This document shows, piece by piece, positions 25,901 to 34,709 of a stretch of DNA of 47,045 bases. Both the position numbers and the translations under genes were made by a program. Positions within the stretch are counted from its first letter, which is position 1; each line of letters begins with the position of its first letter. Location of the stretch: the NCBI GenBank assembly GCA_019695185.1, contig JAIBAN010000065.1, forward strand, positions 1 to 47,045, written 5' to 3'. The notes beneath the pieces were generated by a model. It did not search any database, had not been told where the DNA came from, and saw only the letters and a program-made list of their open reading frames with translations. This stretch comes from Blastocatellia bacterium (GTDB taxonomy: Bacteria > Acidobacteriota > Blastocatellia > Chloracidobacteriales > Chloracidobacteriaceae).

Positions 25901-26292
25901 CGGTGACGGTGGGGTCGTTTGATTCGATTGCCCAAATCGGAAACCGGCGACCCAACCAAATCAGCGACCCCAGGCAAGATGTACCGGCAGGGTTCAGTTA
26001 CAACCCAAAGGCTTTTGTGGCACCACCACCGGGACAACTTGGTTCGGTGGGACGAAACACCTTGCGCGGAGATGGCTATCAAAACATTGATTTTGCAGTC
26101 TTTCGCAATATCCGGCTGGCCCAACTTGGTGAGTCAGGGAGCCTGCAATTCCGGGCGGAGTTTTTTAACCTGTTCAACCAAGTGAACTTCACTCTCCCGG
26201 TGGGCACCATTACCAGCGCCGCCGCCGGGCGCTTTGTGAGCAATGCAACCACGCCCCGGCAGGTTCAGTTTGCCTTGAAACTGTCGTTTTAA
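22948..26292 (+). CDS. Oar-type TonB-dependent outer membrane receptor
   Basis: This 1114-residue protein has a signal peptide (ITAIVALLFGITGAMAAQE, about residues 19-37), an N-terminal carboxypeptidase-regulatory-like domain (about 38-118; GSGAFIKGASVTVTEQATN, LPAGTYSLTVEAPGF), a plug domain (LPLNGRQLQELALTAPGV, FFLDGTDINVP, FNAEFGRFAGSVVNLVTKSG) and a large beta-barrel ending in the terminal Phe (VQFALKLSF). It belongs to the Oar-like receptors that are expanded in Acidobacteriota and Myxococcota; the ligand is unknown, perhaps saccharide or peptide. The ATG at 22948 has GGAAG eight bases upstream. Its stop codon TAA is directly followed by a heptad array. No SusD-like partner is present. 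Confidence 0.93.
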   Translation: MNPQNVCLSSLAVPLRHITAIVALLFGITGAMAAQEVRAGFFGMVKDGSGAFIKGASVTVTEQATNLARTVATDEQGQFKIPILPAGTYSLTVEAPGFAGQKQTDVVLRVGDERRIDFLLYPKGVEIDFINVTAPITDSAVSTLSTVITGERIASLPLNGRQLQELALTAPGVTASGGFRSTAFNQFGLATPTDGNAGAFSVNGAGSRSNGFFLDGTDINVPEQGVIAFPPLVEAIREFQVQTSAFNAEFGRFAGSVVNLVTKSGTNEWHGSVYEFFRNDALDANDVVSKTNGLPRSVLRQNQFGATIGGPIKRDRIFIFGNYEGNRVRQGTGPFASNLPTAAQRGGLLNYLGFTDRNGNGVFDAGEPTAPATLNLGGRIAPISSKILDGFIPLPNVTGAGANYIANGLNKMNEDAFTVRFDAQVTQRDLLTARYLYDDQRQFYPFDIFFVAASLPAFPFPNPERRQTVALSHTHTFASKLVNEFRFGLNRQRNPIPNGTDLDPASLGLPNGAPQNLFGRGLPRIAITGFGGTGGQPFVDNLGASTTNRTLFQYNDTATVIWGAHTVKFGGELRRVQINSSAYRALRGALTFNGTRNQVINPNIPGNATVAALADYLLGLPALATIGAFNPTRGFRTTAFSGFIQDEWRATNRLTVNYGLRYEIDTPLTEVNGLLSNLIPGTGNFVVGSPELPRLHQIDRNNFGPRAGLAYRLTEDGKTVMRAGAGIFYDNGVLQDRFGTARSNAPFGLTAIDSNPTPFPKDNSPATTLTRLLSQGQSTGAASIDLHFRTPYGVQYNLNLQRELLPGLLAEVAYVGRRTLNASRPVNINQVVASNSPAATVLKQPVGSRPFNNPNLPPGARFSNNVNQQQSTGQATYHSLQVRLERRFAQGVSLLSSYTWSKSIDDVSGIGSGADDTPQDAYNLRAQRAVSNFDVTHKFVTSFTYELPFGKGKRFLSQSGKMVNGLVEGWQVNGVVTAQSGQPFTVTVGSFDSIAQIGNRRPNQISDPRQDVPAGFSYNPKAFVAPPPGQLGSVGRNTLRGDGYQNIDFAVFRNIRLAQLGESGSLQFRAEFFNLFNQVNFTLPVGTITSAAAGRFVSNATTPRQVQFALKLSF

Positions 26293-26463
26293 TTGAGAGT
26301 TGAGAGTTGAGAATTGAGAATTGCTTGGTTCGTTCCGTTTTTTCAGGAATGAGAAGCATTGTTCTTGCTTCCTGTCCAAAACTTACTGAAAACCTGAGCA
26401 TTACCGAACCCTGGGAATATTCTCCATTCTCAACCCTCAATTCTCAACCCTCAATTCTCAATT
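26293..26463. repeat. Two-arm heptad hairpin array, TTGAGAA/TTGAGAG type
   Basis: The left arm (26293-26323) is TTGAGAG twice, TTGAGAA twice and TTG, starting at the base after the TonB-receptor stop codon. The right arm (26427-26463) alternates TTCTCAA and CCCTCAA over five units. The spacer is about 103 bp. It lies between two convergent genes and could act as a terminator for the receptor transcript, although no T-run follows. Confidence 0.93.
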
Positions 26464-26465
26464 TC

Positions 26466-26537
26466 TGTGGAAAACCTGTGGAAAAAGTCACCTTTTCTGT
26501 GGAAAACTGCCTTTTTCTGTGGAAAACCTGTGGAAAA
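26466..26537. promoter_or_regulatory. Cluster of five DnaA-box-like nonamers
   Basis: TGTGGAAAA occurs five times in one direction, starting at 26466, 26477, 26498, 26518 and 26529. Its complement TTTTCCACA fits the DnaA-box consensus TTWTNCACA exactly. Start-to-start spacings of 11, 21, 20 and 11 bp are one or two helical turns, so all sites face the same side of the DNA. The following 135 bp to the kinase stop (26538-26672) hold no gene, only a small hairpin (GGTTTTG at 26602-26608 with CAAAACC at 26643-26649). Binding by DnaA is inferred. Confidence 0.6.
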
Positions 26538-26672
26538 GTGTTTAATTGGCAAAAGTGGGTCCAGCGCTTAAGGCTCAGGATTCAGGCTTTTCAGAAACCA
26601 GGGTTTTGAGATGTTGAATTGAGATTCAACCCTCAATTCATCCAAAACCGATTCAAAAAACCAATACCTTGC

Positions 26673-29600
26673 TTAAAAGGACCGCTGCTCCAGTTCGAGG
26701 ACCTGTTGAATGGTGGCAAAAGTTTGGTCAAGTGAGTTGAGCACCTTGGCAGCCTCTTCCAAAGCCTCAGCCCGAATGCAGGTGTCGAGTTGCTGACAGA
26801 GTTCGGCAAAGCGGGTGATGCCAAATTGCGCACTGCCTCCGCGCAAAGCATGCAAGGTTACAGCCAATTGGCGCAGGTCCCGGTTGAGCAGGGCAATCCG
26901 GAAAGCAGTGATGCCTTCGGCAGTTGTCGTGATAAAAATATCCACAAGTTCCTGAACCTGAGGCTGGCCGAAATCCTGTCGAAATTGATTCAAAACCTGC
27001 CGCACGTTGCGGGAGATTTCTTCGTCTCCGTGAAGCATGCGGCTGTCACCCTGTACCGTATCCGGCAGCCAGCGCAGAAGCACAATGGCTAAATCTTCTG
27101 ATTTGAAAGGTTTAGCCAGGTAATCATCCATCCCTGCCGCCAGGCACTTTTCCCGCTCACCTTCCATGGCATTGGCGGTCATGGCAATAATTGGCAGGTG
27201 GGCAGCCTCGGCTGATCTGGGGTCGGGGTGGGGAAATTCACTTTCCGATTTGCGAATCTCACTGGTTGCCGTGAATCCATCCATGACGGGCATTTGGCAA
27301 TCCATTAAAACCAGGGCGTAGGAAATCTGACGCAACGCTTCCAATGCCTCCTGACCATTTCCCACCACATCAGCCCGATACCCAAGTTTTTTCAGTTGGT
27401 GCAACGTGACTCGCTGGTTTACAGGATTGTCATCAACCACCAGAATGCGGATACGCCCCGGATTGAGGGAATCCTGACGGGAGGAACCGCTTGGCTCCAG
27501 GGAAAACCGGGTGCCCACCTCTTCCGGCATGAGGGAGCCATCCCGGTCAGATTGCATGAGGGTGGCCAGGCAATTGAACAACTGAGATTGACGGACCGGT
27601 TTGGTCAGGTAAGCGTCAACTCCGATTTTGCGGGCCATTTGGCCATGTCCACGCTGTCCGAAGGCGGTCACCAGCACCACCCGAACCGGGTCAAACAAAG
27701 GTTCGGCCCGAACTGCCTGGGCAACTTCAAAGCCATCCATTTCCGGCATCACCAAGTCCAGCAACAGAACATCGTAAGGCTCACCCCGTTCGGCTGCCGC
27801 TCGCAATCGTACCAGGGCTTCCGCACCGGAGGCCACCGCTTCATGGGGCATCCCCCAGGATTGCAGTTGCCGGTCAAACATCCGGCGACTGGCGTCGCTG
27901 TCATCCACCACCAGCACCCGTAACCCGTGCAACTCCACCGGCGGGGAGTTGTTTTCAGTGACCGGAAAATGCAGGCCAAAGTCAGCCGTAAACCAAAAGG
28001 TTGAGCCTGTTCCCGGTTTACTGGATACCCCGATGTCCCCACGCATCATGCGCACCAGTCTGCGGCTGATGGCCAGCCCCAGGCCGGTGCCTCCGTACCG
28101 GCGGGTCATTGAGGTGTCAGCCTGCGTAAACGAATGAAATAAATGTTGCTGCGTTTCGGGGGCAATTCCAATGCCAGTGTCGGAGACTTCAAACCGGCAG
28201 GTGACGGATTCTCCCGGCGGAGGGAATGGAATGCCTGACGAGTCATAGACCAAAGGAAGCTCGATGGAATCCTCTCTCAAGGTTTTTTCGCCGTTTGTTT
28301 CGAAATCAGCAGGGACAACCACTGAGACATGCACCACGACCCGGCCCTGCTCGGTAAATTTGATGCCATTGCTGACCAAATTCATTAAAACCTGCCGCAA
28401 CCGTCCGGGGTCGCCGCAAACCCAGGCGGGTACCTCCGGCTCCAGAAAAAACGCCAGTTCGATTTTCTTGACACGGGCCGCTTCGGCCAGCAATTCAAAA
28501 ACATCCTCGACCACCCGCCGCATTTCAAAGGGAATCCGTTCGAATTCCAGCTTTCCGGCTTCGATTTTGGAGAAATCCAGAATGTCATTGATAATGGCTA
28601 ACAACCCATCGGCAGATTGTCGGATGGTTTCGGCATATTCCCGTTGTTCCACAGTGAGCCTGGTTTCCAGCAGCAGTCCGGTCATCCCCATCACGCCATT
28701 CATAGGGGTCCGGATTTCGTGGCTCATATTGGCCAAAAATTCGCTTTTGGCCCGGTTGGCGGCCTCGGCCAGTTCCTTGGCTCGCTGCAAGGCGTCCTGG
28801 GCTCGTTTGATTTCCGTCATGTCTTTGACAACGGACAGCCGTGCCTGACGGCCTTCATAGAACAACCCATGCCAAAACACCTCAACCTCCAGAAGATTGC
28901 CGTTTTTGGTGCGGTGGCGGGTTTGCCGGGCTGCATTTCCTTCATGTGGTGTGTTTTTGAGCGTTTCGTGCAGCAAGGGCAGGGTTTCCGGCAGTTCCAG
29001 CCCCTCAATGGTCATGCTCAGAAATTCATCCCGGCTGTAGCCATAGAGGGAAACGGCTGCGTGATTGACTTCCAAAAATCTCAGGGTTTCAACCTCAAAG
29101 GCCCAGCTCGGCAGAGGGTTTCCGGCAAACAACTGTTGATAGCGGTCGTTGCTGTCTTTCAGAGCGCGCTCTGCCTGTTTGCGACTGGTGATGTCACGCA
29201 CGAGGGTCAACACTTCCTCGTCGCTGATGGCCACCACGCGCGCCTCAAACTCATAAATTTCAGCTCCGACCCGCAGCCGATATTCAAACATCACAGGGTG
29301 ATTGGTCCGCAACGCCTGATGAATAGCCTCCAGGTTTTTTTGTGCGACTTCTGGAGGCAATCGTTTATGAACGGTACTGCCGATAATCCGGCTTGGTTCT
29401 ATCAGCAGTTTGACCCCTTGCGGGGCTCGGAAATCGAGGTACACCCCTTCTTTGTTTTGCCGGACCATAAAATCGGGGATGGCATTGAGCAGGGCACGGG
29501 TTTCGGCCTCACTGCGGCGCAGGGCTTCCTCGGCCTGTTTACGCTCGGTCATGTCGCGGGAATTCAGAATGAATCCGCGAATGTCAGGGTCTGGCAGCAG

Positions 29601-30704
29601 ATTTTGAACAATCGTTTCAAAGGTATGCCAACTGCCGTCTTTGATAAAAGCCCGGCACTCAACCGTAAACCGTTTGGTTTTCGACTGAGGGTCAACGGCT
29701 TTGCTGAAGACTTCCAGTGCATTGGGAAAATCATCCGGATGAACAAACTCAAAGACGTGTCGGCCAATGAACTCAGGCGGCTTAAAGCCCGTCTGGCGAT
29801 AGACGGAAGGGCTGGCATAGCGAATCGTTCCGTCCACATTGAGCACCGAAATCAGGTCGGAGGTGTTTTCAATCAAAGACCGGAAATAGCGTTCGCGTCG
29901 TTCGAGCGCATCCTGCATGTGCCGGCGCTCGGTGATGTTGCGACCGACGCCCTGTACGCCAATCGGCTCGTTGGTTTCGGAACGAACCAACTGAGTGCTG
30001 ATTTCAACCGGAATAAAGGTACCGTCTTTGGCCCGGAAATCAATTTCATAGGTCGTGAATTGTTCACCATCCAGCTTGCGTTGAATCATGAAGCGGACTC
30101 GCTCCAGGTCATCAGGCCGAACCAAATCCGCAATGTTGAGCCGAACCAGTTCTTCTTTGGTATAACCGCTCAACGTTTCACCGGCGCGGTTGACATCAAT
30201 GAAATTGCCCTGGAGGTCGTGGGTGTAAATGATGTCGTTGGCATTTTCAAACAGGTCCCGAAACCGCTGTTCCGTGGCACGTAAGGCTTTTTCCATCTGC
30301 TTACGGGAGGCCACTTCACGAATAAAACAGCGGATATAGACCAGCCGGTCTGCCTGCCAGTATCCGTTGGCATTGATAAAGACATCTTTGACGGATCCAC
30401 TCCGGCAGCGAAGCTGGGCTTCAAATTCAAGCAAGGTTTCCCAATTGGTCAGGCGCATGACAAAGTTGTCAATCTGATTTGGATTGACAAACAGGTCAAA
30501 CATCGAACGCCCAATCAGCTCATCCCGGCTGTACCCGCACAGTTCGCATTGCGCCCGGTTGACCTGCACAATGACACCACGGGCGTCAGTGACCTGGATG
30601 CCCATGGGCGATGCCTCGAAAAAATCAATCAGGCTTTCGCCTCCTTCCAGCCTAAACCCGGCGGCTGGTTCAAATTCATCAGGCGTGTGAGAGGCTTCCG
30701 ACAT
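26673..30704 (-). CDS. Hybrid sensor histidine kinase: five PAS, HisKA, HATPase, two receivers, Hpt
   Basis: This is a 1343-residue soluble hybrid kinase. Five PAS domains run from about residue 22 to 632, several closing with the PAC-type phrase DxTxRKQAExAL. HisKA follows with H662 in [14 protein letters not shown], then HATPase with [16 protein letters not shown] and [10 protein letters not shown]. Two receiver domains have phospho-acceptors D983 (LLLDLVMP) and D1135 (VLMDCQMP). A C-terminal Hpt domain has H1285 in [12 protein letters not shown]. All phosphorelay residues are present, so a full His-Asp-His relay is possible as in BarA-type kinases. No membrane segment is present, so it senses a cytoplasmic signal. 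The start is the ATG at 30704 (MSEASH); no good Shine-Dalgarno is visible. No cognate output regulator lies next to it. Confidence 0.95.
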   Translation of the reverse strand: MSEASHTPDEFEPAAGFRLEGGESLIDFFEASPMGIQVTDARGVIVQVNRAQCELCGYSRDELIGRSMFDLFVNPNQIDNFVMRLTNWETLLEFEAQLRCRSGSVKDVFINANGYWQADRLVYIRCFIREVASRKQMEKALRATEQRFRDLFENANDIIYTHDLQGNFIDVNRAGETLSGYTKEELVRLNIADLVRPDDLERVRFMIQRKLDGEQFTTYEIDFRAKDGTFIPVEISTQLVRSETNEPIGVQGVGRNITERRHMQDALERRERYFRSLIENTSDLISVLNVDGTIRYASPSVYRQTGFKPPEFIGRHVFEFVHPDDFPNALEVFSKAVDPQSKTKRFTVECRAFIKDGSWHTFETIVQNLLPDPDIRGFILNSRDMTERKQAEEALRRSEAETRALLNAIPDFMVRQNKEGVYLDFRAPQGVKLLIEPSRIIGSTVHKRLPPEVAQKNLEAIHQALRTNHPVMFEYRLRVGAEIYEFEARVVAISDEEVLTLVRDITSRKQAERALKDSNDRYQQLFAGNPLPSWAFEVETLRFLEVNHAAVSLYGYSRDEFLSMTIEGLELPETLPLLHETLKNTPHEGNAARQTRHRTKNGNLLEVEVFWHGLFYEGRQARLSVVKDMTEIKRAQDALQRAKELAEAANRAKSEFLANMSHEIRTPMNGVMGMTGLLLETRLTVEQREYAETIRQSADGLLAIINDILDFSKIEAGKLEFERIPFEMRRVVEDVFELLAEAARVKKIELAFFLEPEVPAWVCGDPGRLRQVLMNLVSNGIKFTEQGRVVVHVSVVVPADFETNGEKTLREDSIELPLVYDSSGIPFPPPGESVTCRFEVSDTGIGIAPETQQHLFHSFTQADTSMTRRYGGTGLGLAISRRLVRMMRGDIGVSSKPGTGSTFWFTADFGLHFPVTENNSPPVELHGLRVLVVDDSDASRRMFDRQLQSWGMPHEAVASGAEALVRLRAAAERGEPYDVLLLDLVMPEMDGFEVAQAVRAEPLFDPVRVVLVTAFGQRGHGQMARKIGVDAYLTKPVRQSQLFNCLATLMQSDRDGSLMPEEVGTRFSLEPSGSSRQDSLNPGRIRILVVDDNPVNQRVTLHQLKKLGYRADVVGNGQEALEALRQISYALVLMDCQMPVMDGFTATSEIRKSESEFPHPDPRSAEAAHLPIIAMTANAMEGEREKCLAAGMDDYLAKPFKSEDLAIVLLRWLPDTVQGDSRMLHGDEEISRNVRQVLNQFRQDFGQPQVQELVDIFITTTAEGITAFRIALLNRDLRQLAVTLHALRGGSAQFGITRFAELCQQLDTCIRAEALEEAAKVLNSLDQTFATIQQVLELEQRSF

Positions 30705-30774
30705 AGAAAAAAGCCGATTTCGTGAACTGAATGCGAGCTGGTGCGAGGGAATGTGTGAGAATCTTAATGATTTG

Positions 30775-30803
30775 ATTCTAAGAGTCACTGAGAAAGATTG
30801 CAA
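30775..30803 (-). promoter_or_regulatory. Predicted sigma-70-type promoter of the hybrid kinase gene
   Basis: On the minus strand TTGCAA (30798-30803) and TAGAAT (30775-30780) are separated by 17 bp, close to the -35/-10 consensus. The -10 element ends 70 bp before the ATG at 30704. It lies in the divergent gap shared with the pcp gene. Prediction only. Confidence 0.5.
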
Positions 30804-30929
30804 AAATATTGCCCGGAAAAGATTTTACGGTTGAGTCTGGAGCTACCCCATTCACCATTTTTCATCTGGCGGATACAATAGCCGGTTACGGGCAGCCTCC
30901 TTTCCATTTCAAACTGTGAATGAACCGCT

Positions 30930-31574
30930 ATGAAAATTCTCCTGACTGCCTTTGAACCATTTGGGGGCGACACCATCAACCCAACCCAGCAGATTGTTGA
31001 ACGGATTGCACTCAGTCCGCCGCCAGGCACTGAAGTTGTGTTTTGTCACCTGCCGGTCACGGCTGATGCCGCTGTGGAGCAAACCCTTGCCGCTTTGGCT
31101 AGGGAGAAGCCGGACGGCCTGATTTCCCTTGGTCTTTCGGCGCTCTGTGGTCAGATTACGCTGGAACGGATTGCCATCAATCTGGACGATTACCGGATTC
31201 CCGACAATACCGGGCACCTCCGCCAGGATGAACCAATTGTGCCGGGCGGACCGCCGGCATACTGGACCCGCTTGCCTCTTCGCCGCATGTTTCACCGGCT
31301 CCAGGCTGAAAACATTCCGGTCCAATATTCCAATTCAGCCGGGACATTTATTTGCAATCACCTGTTTTATGTCTTGCTGCATGTGCTGGAAAGCCAGAAA
31401 CAGGCATTGCCGTTTGGGTTCATTCACATTCCCTGTTCCCCGGAAATGGTCCAAACACAATCTGAACGGCCCTTTTTGCCGCTCACAGTGATGACTTGCG
31501 GCATTGCCCTTTGTGTTGACCAATTGGCGCGTCATATTCGACTTGAATCCGGTGAGTGGGAGCAGGTAAGATAA
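30930..31574 (+). CDS. pcp: Pyroglutamyl-peptidase I (peptidase C15)
   Basis: This cytoplasmic cysteine peptidase removes N-terminal pyroglutamate from peptides. It is 214 residues, normal for the family. The triad is visible as E79 in LERIAINLDDYRIPDN, C142 in SNSAGTFICNHLFY and H166 in FGFIHIP, and the N-terminus ILLTAFEPFGGDTINP is diagnostic. The Gly-Arg usually found before the Glu strand is GQ here, a minor change. The ATG at 30930 has no strong Shine-Dalgarno but gives the canonical N-terminus. It is divergent from the hybrid kinase. Confidence 0.93.
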   Translation: MKILLTAFEPFGGDTINPTQQIVERIALSPPPGTEVVFCHLPVTADAAVEQTLAALAREKPDGLISLGLSALCGQITLERIAINLDDYRIPDNTGHLRQDEPIVPGGPPAYWTRLPLRRMFHRLQAENIPVQYSNSAGTFICNHLFYVLLHVLESQKQALPFGFIHIPCSPEMVQTQSERPFLPLTVMTCGIALCVDQLARHIRLESGEWEQVR

Positions 31575-31766
31575 ACGACGCCTTCAAATACCCAAAAAAC
31601 CGCTTTCATTTTCTTGTTTCCTCAACCGAATTCACGCTCCCAACCAGGAGGTATTTCCTATTCGCACGATGAAAGCACGAATTTCACCACGAGCAGGTTG
31701 AACCGACCCCTTCTGGCAGGATGTCGGCGACCTGACTCCGCATCCAAACCAGCAGGGAGGTCTGTT

Positions 31767-32033
31767 ATGGGCAAGCGTCCACCATCCTTTGATTCACTTT
31801 CCGAGTTTGAAAGACTCACATTTCGCCTCAGTCGGCTTTCTGAAGCTGAACTCGTTCAAGTCCACGATTTTGTGGACGAGCTGGAAACATCCCGCCGTCG
31901 CACACCCCAACCTGAAATTTTTGAGGACGAGCTATTAGGTGTTCTGTCCATTGCCCCGGAAAACATCCGGGCCCGGCAAGTCTATGCCTGGGAACAAATC
32001 CGTCGCCGGGCTGCCGGACGGGGAGATGCCTGA
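31767..32033 (+). CDS. Small helical hypothetical protein (88 aa)
   Basis: This protein is unrecognised. It is 88 residues, charged and almost all helix: FERLTFRLSRLSEAELVQV, HDFVDELETSRRR and ENIRARQVYAWEQIRRRAAG. There is no Cys, no signal peptide and no membrane segment. The ATG at 31767 has GGGAGG six bases upstream, a strong ribosome site that supports a real gene; an open frame reaching back to 31614 has no such site. It follows pcp on the same strand at 192 bp. A nucleic-acid-binding or regulatory role would be a guess. Confidence 0.65.
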   Translation: MGKRPPSFDSLSEFERLTFRLSRLSEAELVQVHDFVDELETSRRRTPQPEIFEDELLGVLSIAPENIRARQVYAWEQIRRRAAGRGDA

Positions 32034-32040
32034 AAAACAG

Positions 32041-32210
32041 GGTTCAAGGTTCAGGGTTCAGGGTCTTTTTAATTGAGAATTGAGAATTGAGAATTGAGAA
32101 TTGAAAGCCAATTCACAACCTCGATTTTTCTGATAGGCGAAACCTCTGAACCCTGAACCCTGAACCCCAAACCCTGAACCCTAAACCCTAAACCCTAGAC
32201 CCTAGACCCT
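32041..32210. repeat. Composite heptad array: GGTTCAG and TTGAGAA units
   Basis: The left outer arm (32041-32064) is GGTTCAA, GGTTCAG, GGTTCAG. An inner block (32073-32103) is TTGAGAA four times and TTG. The right arm (32144-32210) is nine units of CCCTGAA, CCCTAAA and CCCTAGA type plus CCCT. The array spans nearly the whole gap from the small protein's stop (32033) to the GTG at 32218. The TTGAGAA block has no clear opposite arm here. Confidence 0.93.
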
Positions 32211-32217
32211 CCCCTTT

Positions 32218-33939
32218 GTGATTGTGCCCCCCAGCGTATCAACCTCCGCCAGAAGATTTCGGTTTGCCGAGACAGCCTTGGTGTGGACGATTTCGTTGCT
32301 GACGGGAACCAGCGTGCTGGGATATTTGTTTTTCCAAGGCTGGACCAATCTTTATGGTGATGGTCAGGCGCACGTGGCAATTGCCCGCAAAATTGTGGAT
32401 ATGAATCCGCAGGCCAGTCTGTGGGAGCATTATGTGCAGTTTGGCAGTCCCTGGCTGCCGCTCCAGCATGCCCTGATGTTGCCGCTTGTGTGGAATGATT
32501 ATCTGTGGCGGACGGGTTTGGCTGGCAGCCTTGTTTCCTGTGGGAGCTTCACGCTGGGAGGCTGGTTTGTTTACCGCTTGGCTTGCCTGCACTACCGCCG
32601 GAAACCAACCGCCCCCGCCCTGGTTTATTTCGGAGCGCCTGCCCTGGCGCTGGGGGTCTACCTGCTCAATCCAACGCTTTTATATTTGCAAGCCACTCCC
32701 ATGACAGAAAGTCTCTTTCTGGTCACCCTGGCCGGAACCGTCTATTTTCTGCGGTTATGGGCGGAAAACGGACGGGCTCAAACATTGGTACTGGCCGGAA
32801 TTTTTGCCACGCTGACGACACTTGCACGCTATGAAGGCTGGGCCTTGCTTCCTTTTGCCGGAGTCCTGGTTTTGTGGTTTTCCAGGCAACCCGGCTGGTA
32901 CAAAATCCGGGACGGATTCCTGTGGGGCATTCCCGCTGCCTGTGGGCCGCTGTACTGGTTTTGGCATAACTGGGCCATTTACGGACGGGTCACTGAGTTT
33001 TATTCCGGCATCTACTCTGCCAGCGGCTACTATGCCCGGCATTCAGACACCCTCAGTTACCTGAGTTTTGCCGTGGGGAATCCGGTCTATGCCCTGCTCA
33101 TCACCCTGCTGGCAGTCGGCACCTGCATGGGACCAGTGACGTTTGTGGCTGGCGGCTGGGGTGCAATGAAGAAAGTCCTGGGAGTCTTGGGAGTCTTGGG
33201 AGTCTTGGGAGTCCAAAAAATGGGAAACCAAACGTCCAAAGCTAAACAGTTGGAAAAGGTCTTTGCCCTCCAAGACTCCCAAGACTCCCAAGACTCCCAA
33301 GACTCCCAAGACTCCCAAGACATAATCCTGCTTTTATTATTTATTCCAGCAGTCTTCACGGCTTATAGCGTTTACAGCGGAAATATCCAGATTTATCCGC
33401 TGTTTCTGAATGTCCGCTATGGCATTTCGCCCTTGGTCGGACTGGCGGTTTTTGTGCCCCGGTTGCTGTTGCCCAAAGATGAAAATGAAGCGTCCGCCCA
33501 ACGTCTCCGGCTTCGTTTTGTCGTGTTGTGGGCGTTGGTGCTGGTTCAATCAGCATGGCTTTTACAGCATGGCTTTTCGCAGTTGGCAGTATTTCAGGAA
33601 GCCAACCGGGCGCAGGCGTTTCGCGTAGTGCAGGAACGGGAACTCTTGACCGAATACATTAAAAATCATCCGATTCGTGAAACGATAGCCATGCACTCCG
33701 GCGAAACCGCTCCGCTGATTGCCGGGAGCGGCTTGGTTTATGCCCAGATTGTTCACGAAGGCACCCGCACCTGGCACGACCTGCCCCAAGGAATCCCAGC
33801 CTCGATTGAGTGGATGCTGTACCGTGAGGGGGACGACCTTCACCGCATCCTGGAACAAAAACCGCTCGGTGCGGAGCAGTTTCGTCCTGTTTGGCAAATT
33901 GGAAGCCCGGCTTTGGTGCTTTCGAAGAGAAGCAGGTGA
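32218..33939 (+). CDS. Polytopic GT-C-like glycosyltransferase carrying an internal repeat
   Basis: This 573-residue membrane protein resembles GT-C (GT39/PMT-like) enzymes that use lipid-phosphate sugars: an N-terminal membrane helix, the loop GWTNLYGDGQAHVAIARKIV with the acidic D-x-x-x-H typical of the first external loop, about ten hydrophobic helices, TLTTLARYEGWALLPFAG, and a soluble C-terminal part. The acceptor is unknown. Residues about 319-368 are encoded by a two-arm 9-bp repeat, reading (VLG)n on the left and (DSQ)n on the right, inserted in a loop between membrane helices. The start is uncertain: GTG at 32218 or 32224 lies just after the repeat array, with no clear Shine-Dalgarno. 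Confidence 0.75.
   Translation: MIVPPSVSTSARRFRFAETALVWTISLLTGTSVLGYLFFQGWTNLYGDGQAHVAIARKIVDMNPQASLWEHYVQFGSPWLPLQHALMLPLVWNDYLWRTGLAGSLVSCGSFTLGGWFVYRLACLHYRRKPTAPALVYFGAPALALGVYLLNPTLLYLQATPMTESLFLVTLAGTVYFLRLWAENGRAQTLVLAGIFATLTTLARYEGWALLPFAGVLVLWFSRQPGWYKIRDGFLWGIPAACGPLYWFWHNWAIYGRVTEFYSGIYSASGYYARHSDTLSYLSFAVGNPVYALLITLLAVGTCMGPVTFVAGGWGAMKKVLGVLGVLGVLGVQKMGNQTSKAKQLEKVFALQDSQDSQDSQDSQDSQDIILLLLFIPAVFTAYSVYSGNIQIYPLFLNVRYGISPLVGLAVFVPRLLLPKDENEASAQRLRLRFVVLWALVLVQSAWLLQHGFSQLAVFQEANRAQAFRVVQERELLTEYIKNHPIRETIAMHSGETAPLIAGSGLVYAQIVHEGTRTWHDLPQGIPASIEWMLYREGDDLHRILEQKPLGAEQFRPVWQIGSPALVLSKRSR
33174..33321. repeat. Intragenic two-arm repeat with 9-bp units
   Basis: The left arm (33174-33214) repeats GGGAGTCTT about four times. 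The right arm (33269-33321) repeats AAGACTCCC, its complement, about five times. The spacer is 54 bp. Unlike the intergenic arrays, the unit is a multiple of three, so the reading frame of the GT-C-like gene is kept. Confidence 0.95.
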
Positions 33940-34029
33940 TTTTTGGTCAGTGGTGAATCGTAAATGGTGGAGAAATCAAGGTTCAGGCCATTCATCAGGA
34001 ACTTTTTGGCAGTACTTTCCCTTTGGTCC

Positions 34030-34704
34030 TCAATCCTCAACCCTCAGTCCTATTTCTGCATACCAAAATCCGTCCCGTTCCCAGGTTGCACCGGTTTGGA
34101 CCGGCACCGGTTGGCGAAAAATCGGCCCGGCGTAGACAAATGAATGAAATTCCCCGTTTTCCCCGCAGGGGTCAGCCGTGGGCGGAAGGGCTGCGACAAA
34201 AGCGGCATCCAGGCGGCGGCCAACCAGAGTCGGGGTGAGCACCTTCGGGTCAATACAGGTGACGATGGCCTCAAAACCCAAGGCACAAAAGGTTTCCATG
34301 AGCTCCTGTGTGTTTCGCTGCCAGAGCGGGAACAACCCTTCCATCCCAAGCAGGGCCAGTTTTTCCTCGCGGTAGGTGCGCAGGTCCGCCAGAAAAATAT
34401 CCCCAAAGGCGACCCGCCGGACTCCTTCGGCCTGGAAACGGGTCAACGTATCGCGCATCCGGGCTTCATAGATTTCATTGGCCGGAAATTTGGGAATTTC
34501 GACCGTCACTAACGGCAAACCCAGGGCGGCGGCCTGTGCTGCAAGCAAAGCGCCGGGAACTCCGTGCATGCTGATACTGTGGTCGGTTTCAATGACGGTG
34601 GTGAGCAGGGCTACGACTTCATAGGTGCCGTTACGTTGCAACTCATAGAGTGTCAATGCACTGTCTTTGCCGCCGCTCCAGGAAAGAAGGATTTTTTCGC
34701 GCAT
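34030..34704 (-). CDS. Dph6-like PP-loop ATP pyrophosphatase
   Basis: This 224-residue protein has the N-type PP-loop LLSWSGGKDSALTLYEL (about residues 5-21) and the C-terminal signature DPCGENGEFHSFVYAGPIF of the MJ0570/Dph6-related family. Dph6 amidates diphthine in archaea and eukaryotes; bacteria lack diphthamide, so the bacterial role is unknown and an adenylation-based amidation or ligation is only inferred. The ATG at 34704 (MREKILL) gives the family N-terminus; in-frame codons upstream come from the CATTTGC array. The last residues, LRVED and the stop, are encoded by a degenerate heptad block at about 34026-34053 (TCCTCAA, CCCTCAG units), so the array has reached into the 3' end of the gene. 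Confidence 0.87.
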   Translation of the reverse strand: MREKILLSWSGGKDSALTLYELQRNGTYEVVALLTTVIETDHSISMHGVPGALLAAQAAALGLPLVTVEIPKFPANEIYEARMRDTLTRFQAEGVRRVAFGDIFLADLRTYREEKLALLGMEGLFPLWQRNTQELMETFCALGFEAIVTCIDPKVLTPTLVGRRLDAAFVAALPPTADPCGENGEFHSFVYAGPIFRQPVPVQTGATWERDGFWYAEIGLRVED

Positions 34705-34709
34705 AATTT

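Noticed and set aside
28617..30284. A 555-codon plus-strand frame opposite the hybrid kinase
   Set aside because: Antisense shadow of well-supported PAS domains; composition is His/Phe/Gln-rich without domain signatures.
32179..32192. CCCTAAACCCTAAA as a true telomere or linear-replicon end
   Set aside because: It is internal, mixed with CCCTGAA and CCCTAGA variants, and belongs to the wider heptad class.
33174..33321. Possible CRISPR array or short spacer-repeat locus
   Set aside because: Units are 7-9 bases, directly abutting, with no unique spacers and no cas genes. The same applies to the other heptad arrays.
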